This document shows, one piece after another, positions 59,191 to 64,000 of a stretch of DNA of 64,000 nucleotides. The stretch is taken from positions 1-64,000 of the forward strand of contig CAZSIT010000010.1 of the NCBI GenBank assembly GCA_964607165.1, given 5' to 3'. The notes under the pieces are model-generated. The model ran no database searches. It had not been told where the DNA came from and saw only the letters and a program-made list of their open reading frames with translations. Made by a program: the position numbers and the translations under genes. The DNA comes from DSPP01 sp964607165 (GTDB lineage: Bacteria; Zixibacteria; MSB-5A5; DSPP01). Position 1 is the stretch's first letter. Each line of letters begins with the position of its first letter.

Positions 59191-59616
59191 TCATCCCGCC
59201 CTCTTTATCTCTATTTTCCGCTCCGTCTCGCCGACTAATTCGAATCGAACTTCATAAAACGGCAGGCTTAAAAGCGGCAAAACCATCTCCGGCCACTCGA
59301 TTAAACAAACTCCGTTGCCATAAAAATAATCGCCCAGATTTAGCGCCTCCAACTGGGATGGATTATCTAAACGATAGAAATCAAAGTGATAAACAGGAAT
59401 TTTACCTGAATAAACATTCAGTAACACAAAAGTCGGGCTGGTCACCACCTCCTTGGATTCAAGGCCGGAAACAACGCCCTTGACGAAAGTGGTTTTGCCG
59501 CCCCCCAAAGGGCCAAAAAGCGCCGCCACATCCCCCGCTTTTAATGTCGCAGCAAATCTTTTCCCCAGCTCAAACGTTTCAGCCGGAGAATGGGAAACGG
59601 TATGGGAAGGAACCAA
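59191..59616 (-). CDS. tsaE: tRNA threonylcarbamoyladenosine biosynthesis ATPase TsaE
   Basis: TsaE helps TsaB-TsaD make t6A37 in ANN-reading tRNAs. The 141-residue protein has the P-loop GPLGGGKTT (residues 35-43), VTSPTFVLLN, HFDFYRLDNP and IEWPEMVLP, all diagnostic of the family. Gly is present where Ala is more common in the P-loop. The start is TTG at 59616, just after the porX stop; no clear Shine-Dalgarno is visible, so coupling is probable. It ends the serS-kinase-porX-tsaE unit. Confidence 0.95.
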   Translation of the reverse strand: MVPSHTVSHSPAETFELGKRFAATLKAGDVAALFGPLGGGKTTFVKGVVSGLESKEVVTSPTFVLLNVYSGKIPVYHFDFYRLDNPSQLEALNLGDYFYGNGVCLIEWPEMVLPLLSLPFYEVRFELVGETERKIEIKRAG

Positions 59617-59618
59617 AA

Positions 59619-61178
59619 CTATTTGGTAGTCAGTGTTACCACCGGCAGAATCATCTCTTCCATCGAAATCCCGCCGTGCTGAAAAGAGTTCTTATACGCC
59701 CGCTGATACTCGTTGAAATTGGTGGGATATACGAAATAGTAATCCTCTTTGGCGATGATGTAGGTCGTGGCAATCCCAAACACCGGCAGCCGCCAGCGGC
59801 GCGGGTCTTTGATTAAAACCGCCTGTTTGGCGTCGCAGTTCAAATTGTCGCCATATTTGTAGCGCAAACTGGTGGAGGCATCCCGCTTGCCGTAGGCCAA
59901 GGCCGCGCGGGTGCCCAAGACCGAGCCGTGGTCGGTGGTGATTACCACCGCGCAATCCTGCTTGGAAACCTGCTTTAACAGCTCGAAAAGGGAGGAATGC
60001 AGAAACCAGGATTGCATAACCGAGCGGAAGGCCGCCTCGTCGTGCGCCAGCTCGGATAAAATCTCGTCCTCCGAACGCCCGTGCGCCAGCATATCCACGA
60101 AGTTATAGACCACCGAAAGCAAAGGCGCTTCGGCGTAATTTGAAATCTTGCGCGCCAGATTATCCCCTTCGGCCTGGTCCAAAACTTTCACGTATTTCGC
60201 CTCCCCTTTAAGCTTCAATCCCAGCCGGGACATTTGCGCATCCAAAAACTGCCTTTCGTGCCGGTTGCGCGAGGTGTCGTCTTTCGAATTGACGCTCCAG
60301 GCCTCCGCATCCACGCGAGCGATATCATCCGGAAAAAGCCCGGCAAAAATGGCGTTGCGCGAAAAGGGGGTGGCGGTGGGCAGAACCGAATAATAATAAT
60401 CCCGCTGGATGTTAAAATATTCATGCACCAAAGGCTCAATCATCAGCCACTGGTCCAGCCGCATGCAATCGACAACCACAAAAAAAACCTGCTTCCCGCG
60501 CGAAAGATGCGGAAATAGATAATTTTTCACTATGTTGACCGACAGGGGCGGCGCATCCTCCCCCTGCACCCAGCGCGAATAAGCCTTCTCCACATATTTG
60601 GAAAATTCGACGTTGAACTCTTTTTTCTGCCCAAAATGCATCGCCGCCAGGCCCACTTCCGGATGCGCGGCAATCTCCAAATCCCACTCGGAGAGTTTGC
60701 GGTGCGCCTCCATCCAATCCTTCCAATGCATCTGGCCGAAGAGCATTCCCCGCAGCCGGTTGAACTCGGCGATGTAATCGTGCGCCAGCTGCCCGCCCCG
60801 GATTTTTTTGGCGTCCAGAACTTTTTTGATGGTTGACCAAACCTGGCTTGGGTTGACCGGCTTGGTCAAATAATCGTCGATTTTCTTGCCGATGGCCTGG
60901 TTCATTATGTTTTCTTCTTCCGATTTGGTCACCATCACTACGGGAAGATTCGGCTTGGCATCTTTAATTTCTTCCAGGGTGGCCAAACCATCTTTCCCCG
61001 GCATCTGCTCGTCCAAAAGCACCAAATCAAACGGCTGCTTGGTTATATAAACCAAAGCATCCTCCCCCGTCGCCGCCGGAGTGATTTTGCAGCCCTTGCC
61101 TTCCAAAAACAGGATATGCGACTTCAGCAGCTCAATCTCGTCGTCCACCCAAAGAATCTCTTTTACATCTTCCTTCAT
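59619..61178 (-). CDS. porX: PorX-type response regulator: receiver plus PglZ domain
   Basis: The 519-residue protein (ATG 61178; TTG 61190 would add four residues) has an N-terminal receiver domain with Asp-Asp-Glu at 12-14 and phosphoacceptor Asp56 (LVLLDEQMPG), Lys106 (TKP). A helical linker and a C-terminal PglZ/alkaline-phosphatase superfamily domain follow. The latter shows VVVDCMRLDQW (metal ligand), PTATPFSRNAIF (nucleophile Thr) and TTDHGSVLGTR (metal ligands). This is the layout of PorX, which with kinase PorY and sigma factor SigP controls T9SS genes in Porphyromonas, and whose PglZ domain acts on oligonucleotides. The kinase gene is immediately upstream, and T9SS-like cargo is elsewhere in the window. 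Confidence 0.92.
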   Translation of the reverse strand: MKEDVKEILWVDDEIELLKSHILFLEGKGCKITPAATGEDALVYITKQPFDLVLLDEQMPGKDGLATLEEIKDAKPNLPVVMVTKSEEENIMNQAIGKKIDDYLTKPVNPSQVWSTIKKVLDAKKIRGGQLAHDYIAEFNRLRGMLFGQMHWKDWMEAHRKLSEWDLEIAAHPEVGLAAMHFGQKKEFNVEFSKYVEKAYSRWVQGEDAPPLSVNIVKNYLFPHLSRGKQVFFVVVDCMRLDQWLMIEPLVHEYFNIQRDYYYSVLPTATPFSRNAIFAGLFPDDIARVDAEAWSVNSKDDTSRNRHERQFLDAQMSRLGLKLKGEAKYVKVLDQAEGDNLARKISNYAEAPLLSVVYNFVDMLAHGRSEDEILSELAHDEAAFRSVMQSWFLHSSLFELLKQVSKQDCAVVITTDHGSVLGTRAALAYGKRDASTSLRYKYGDNLNCDAKQAVLIKDPRRWRLPVFGIATTYIIAKEDYYFVYPTNFNEYQRAYKNSFQHGGISMEEMILPVVTLTTK

Positions 61179-61190
61179 ATCTTTTGCCAA

Positions 61191-62444
61191 CTAAGCCAAA
61201 TTTTTCACCGGCAGCGTGATTTTAAAAACTGTCCGCACGTTCGGCATGCTTTCCTCCAAAACCAGCCTTCCTTTATGATACTCTTCAACAATCCGTTTGG
61301 CCAAGGTTAATCCCAATCCCCATCCCCGTTTCTTGGTCGTAAAACCGGGATTGAAAATCCGCTTCTGCTGGGCTGTGGCAATCCCCTTCCCATTGTCGCT
61401 AACCCTAATCCACACCCACTTGCCGGAGTTTTCCACTCCGGTTGACACTTCAATAACGCCCAGGCGCGAATCCACCGCTTCCAAGGCGTTTTTAACCAAA
61501 TTTTCTAAAACCCAACCGAAAAGTTCGGGATTAAGTTCCACGCTTGAAAGCTCCCCCAGACTTTCCCGTATGACCGCGCCGGTTCCCTGATGCGGCAGCC
61601 GCAGCCGGAAATAGGAGACCGAATCGGAAATAACCTGGTTCAAGTCGGCCGGTTTCATTTCCGGAATCGAACCAATCTGGCCGAAACGCACGGCAATCTT
61701 TTTCAGCCGCTCAATATCCGCCTCCATTTTCTCGGCTACGTTCGCAACGTCCGCCAAAGAGTCCCCCTTTTCCCGGCATTTCTCCTTCAAAACATCCGCC
61801 CACCCCATCAGGGCGGAAAGCGGAGTGCCCAACTGATGGGCGGTCTCTTTGGCCATTCCCACCCAGATATGCCGCTGCTCGGAGCGCTTGATGTTGCGGA
61901 AACCGACATAGCCGGCAACGATGAAAATAGCCACCAAAGCCAGTTCCACGTAGGGCATCCAGCGCAAGCGGGTGACGATGGGCGGGTCCCCGTAATGAAA
62001 AAGCAAAACTAACTGCCCCTGATAGCGGATTTCCCTGGGAGCTCTTTGTTTATCCATCCGTTCCATCCCCTTTTTAACTTTTTCCAAAATTTCCGGCGTC
62101 TTGTGCGTCACCGTGTCCAGGCGGATATCCCCAAGCCTCCAGTACTGCGGGGTGCCGGCCGAATCCGAAAAAACCATTGGAAATCTTCCCTTTTGGATGA
62201 TGTTCTCGAAAATCAAATTAAAATCGCTGTTGGAGGACTCCGGGTCGATTAACTGCTGGTATAATTTGGCGTAAACTTCGACGTTCTGCGTCTCCTCTTC
62301 TTTCAAGCGGAAGATGACATCCTGCGTGTAAGTGATGAAAACTACCGCAATGCCGATGACCCCAAAAAGTAAAAAGGCCCGGTATATAAGCGGCGCTCCC
62401 AGATGCCCGTAAAATTCCTGATTTTTCTTTGTAAAAAAAGCCAA
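61191..62444 (-). CDS. Membrane histidine kinase, probable partner of PorX
   Basis: The 417-residue kinase has two membrane helices (about 22-42 and 163-183) flanking a periplasmic sensor region without recognised domain, then an H-box with GMAKETAHQLGTPLSALMGW, where His203 should be phosphorylated. Its ATPase domain has the N-box NLVKNALEAVDS, SDNGKGIA and KKRGWGLGLTLAKRIV. The AHQLGTPLSxL form of the H-box is common among FCB kinases, including PorY-like ones. The start is TTG, with AAGGAG 9 nt upstream in the end of serS. It is directly upstream of porX, separated only by its TAG stop. Confidence 0.9.
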   Translation of the reverse strand: MAFFTKKNQEFYGHLGAPLIYRAFLLFGVIGIAVVFITYTQDVIFRLKEEETQNVEVYAKLYQQLIDPESSNSDFNLIFENIIQKGRFPMVFSDSAGTPQYWRLGDIRLDTVTHKTPEILEKVKKGMERMDKQRAPREIRYQGQLVLLFHYGDPPIVTRLRWMPYVELALVAIFIVAGYVGFRNIKRSEQRHIWVGMAKETAHQLGTPLSALMGWADVLKEKCREKGDSLADVANVAEKMEADIERLKKIAVRFGQIGSIPEMKPADLNQVISDSVSYFRLRLPHQGTGAVIRESLGELSSVELNPELFGWVLENLVKNALEAVDSRLGVIEVSTGVENSGKWVWIRVSDNGKGIATAQQKRIFNPGFTTKKRGWGLGLTLAKRIVEEYHKGRLVLEESMPNVRTVFKITLPVKNLA

Positions 62445-63713
62445 CTACAAAAGCTCCTTGGCCCCCAGGTACGGAATGAGTACTTCAGGTATTTTTACCG
62501 TCCCCGCCTCGGTTTGAAATTGCTCCAGAAGGGCGATAACCGTGCGCGGCAAGGCCAGGGCGGAGCCGTTCAAAGTGTGCGGGTGTTCCGGCTTGGAATC
62601 CGGAGAGGGACGGAAACGCAGGTTCATCCGCCGCGCCTGAAAATCCTCAAAATTAGAACAGGAAGAAACTTCCAGATACATACCCATCCCCGGCGCCCAA
62701 ACCTCCAAATCGTATGTCTTGGCCGAGGCAAACGACATATCCCCGGAAGCCAAAAGCCGCACGCGATAATGCAGCCCCAGAGCTTGCAAGACGGCTTCGG
62801 CATTTTTGACCAGCGCCTCCAGTTCCTCGTAAGAACTCTCCGGCCGCACGATTTTCACCAATTCAACCTTATCGAACTGGTGCACCCGGGTAATTCCCCG
62901 CGTCTCCTTGCCGTAGGTCCCCGCCTCGCGACGAAAACAGGGAGTGTAAGCGGTAACGCGAACGGGGAGCTTGCCCCCGGGCAAAATTTCATCCCGGAAA
63001 AGATTGGTCAAAGGCACCTCGGCCGTTGGAATCAAGAACAAATCATCCTCCCCAAGCCGATACATATCCTCTTCCAACTTGGGCAGCTGCCCGGTGCCGA
63101 ACATCGAAGCGCGGTTAACCAGAAACGGCGGGGAGATTTCCCGATACTGATGTTTTTGGGTATGCAAATCGAGCATAAAATTGATTAAGGCCCGCTCCAA
63201 CTTCGCTCCCCAGCCGGTGAAAGCGATGAATCCCGCCCCGGAAATTTTGGCCGCCCCGGGCAGGTCCAAAATCCCCAATTTTTCCCCCAATTCCCAGTGG
63301 GGCGCCGGAGTAAAAGTAAAATTCGGTTTTTCCCCCCAGCTTCGCACTTCGGTGTTTCCCGATTCATCTTTGGCCACCGGCACGGAGGAATGCGGTAGGT
63401 TTGGAATCCAGCATAAAAGTTCTTCAATCTTTTCCCCTATCCCGCGCCGTTCGGTGTCGAAAGCAGAGATTTTATCCGCAACAGTCTTCATTTCAGCGAT
63501 TATCGAAGAAGCATCCTGCTTCTCTTTTTTTAAACGCGCCACTTCCATCGAAACCTTATTCCGTTTTTCTTTTAGAGCGTCCGCCTCTTGGATAAGCTGC
63601 CGGCGGCGAAGGTCTAACTGCAAAATTTCGTCGATGCTGCGCCGCTCGTTTTTGGCCGCCAGCCCGGCCCGCACTTTTTCCGGATTTTCCCGAATGAATT
63701 TTAAATCCAGCAC
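62445..63713 (-). CDS. serS: Seryl-tRNA synthetase
   Basis: The 422-residue class II synthetase has the N-terminal coiled-coil tRNA-binding arm (about 28-100), motif 2 (FRREAGTYGKETRGITRVHQF split at about 260-285) and motif 3 (GSALALPRTVIALLE, about 385-400). It charges tRNA-Ser. A Gly-to-Ala difference in GSxLALPR is minor. The GTG start shares one base with the TAG of the upstream aminotransferase gene. It is the head of the kinase-porX-tsaE run, an unusual set of neighbours for T9SS regulators. Confidence 0.96.
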   Translation of the reverse strand: MLDLKFIRENPEKVRAGLAAKNERRSIDEILQLDLRRRQLIQEADALKEKRNKVSMEVARLKKEKQDASSIIAEMKTVADKISAFDTERRGIGEKIEELLCWIPNLPHSSVPVAKDESGNTEVRSWGEKPNFTFTPAPHWELGEKLGILDLPGAAKISGAGFIAFTGWGAKLERALINFMLDLHTQKHQYREISPPFLVNRASMFGTGQLPKLEEDMYRLGEDDLFLIPTAEVPLTNLFRDEILPGGKLPVRVTAYTPCFRREAGTYGKETRGITRVHQFDKVELVKIVRPESSYEELEALVKNAEAVLQALGLHYRVRLLASGDMSFASAKTYDLEVWAPGMGMYLEVSSCSNFEDFQARRMNLRFRPSPDSKPEHPHTLNGSALALPRTVIALLEQFQTEAGTVKIPEVLIPYLGAKELL

Positions 63714-64000
63714 TAAACCAAAAGCTCCGCTTTTCTATTCTCTTTTTTTAGCAGTCTGACCGGAACGGCCACCCGCTTGTAGTTGGCCTTAAGTATTCCG
63801 CCCAAAGTTGAAGAGACATATTCAACATCCTCATCGCTCATCGCCGGATAAAACGGCACGGTGAAAATCCGCTTATAAGTAGCCAGCGCATTTGGAAAAT
63901 CGGCGGGCCTATGCCCCAATAACTTCCGATAAAACGGATGCATATGCACCGGCATAAAGTGCACGCCCACCCCAATGCCATTTTGCGTCAGCTGTTTGAG
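63713..64000 (-). CDS. DegT/DnrJ/EryC1/StrS-family aminotransferase, C-terminal part
   Basis: The frame is open to the right edge, so only the last 95 residues are visible. The segment GIGVGVHFMPVHMHPFYRK and the end FTVPFYPAMSDEDVEYV are typical of the C-terminus of PLP-dependent sugar aminotransferases, which make amino sugars for surface polysaccharides. The active-site Lys lies outside the window. The product may serve the same surface-sugar pathways as rfbB and rfbC. The stop overlaps the serS start by one base. Confidence 0.85.
   Translation of the reverse strand, partial: LKQLTQNGIGVGVHFMPVHMHPFYRKLLGHRPADFPNALATYKRIFTVPFYPAMSDEDVEYVSSTLGGILKANYKRVAVPVRLLKKENRKAELLV

Overview
The window looks like a chromosomal segment from an uncultured, Gram-negative, didermic bacterium of the FCB group (Fibrobacteres-Chlorobi-Bacteroidetes and allied candidate phyla such as Zixibacteria, Latescibacteria or KSB1). 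Supporting signs are several secreted proteins ending in type IX secretion (T9SS)-like C-terminal domains, a PorV-type barrel, a TonB-dependent receptor, a PorX-type response regulator (receiver plus PglZ domain) next to a histidine kinase, and two proteins with cysteine-containing dockerin-like tails. The phylum is an inference from gene content. I see no rRNA, tRNA, CRISPR array or prophage.

Layout. 1-600: end of a TPR protein. 685-9510 (minus): type IV pilus inner-membrane and secretin operon pilM-N-O-(AMIN-PilP)-Q, two prepilin-like genes (fimT-like and pilV-like), and an NtrC-family regulator. A candidate sigma-54 promoter lies just upstream of the pilV-like gene. 10027-12453: rmuC, menG/ubiE-type methyltransferase and a small lipoprotein. 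13184-22344 (minus): a nine-gene type II secretion/type IV filament operon (ATPase, platform protein, three pseudopilins, a PilM-PilN fusion, PilO/GspM-like, GspC/PilP-like, secretin). 22921-25520: a small four-cysteine exported protein and a beta-propeller/dockerin protein. 25563-30253: dTDP-sugar genes and a TPR sigma-54 activator co-transcribed with a small exported protein. 30542-41582: a bactofilin-like membrane protein, a nonclassical SDR, a GT39-like/TPR protein and three secreted proteins. 41700-50732: an outer-membrane operon (TonB-dependent receptor, large secreted protein, PorV-like barrel, lipoprotein). 50824-54308: lipM, coaD, rsmD, a PilM-like protein and comEA. 54672-58951: two more secreted proteins. 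59191-64000: tsaE, porX, kinase, serS and the end of a DegT-family aminotransferase.

How it fits together. The dominant theme is building and supplying the cell envelope and outside: two type IV filament machines, a T9SS-like export route with its regulator, and at least seven secreted proteins. The secreted proteins mix two passenger folds (YCF48-like propeller, FG-GAP propeller) with two kinds of C-terminal tail (T9SS-like, dockerin-like). Two sigma-54 activators and three candidate -24/-12 promoters suggest that pilus, type II-like and one secreted-protein gene may be under sigma-54 control.

Non-coding space is unusual: between transcription units there are islands of short dispersed palindromic repeats belonging to several families. 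At least one copy forms a typical intrinsic terminator and another supplies a stop codon. Starts were chosen by Shine-Dalgarno position, overlap and signal-peptide position; several genes use TTG or GTG.
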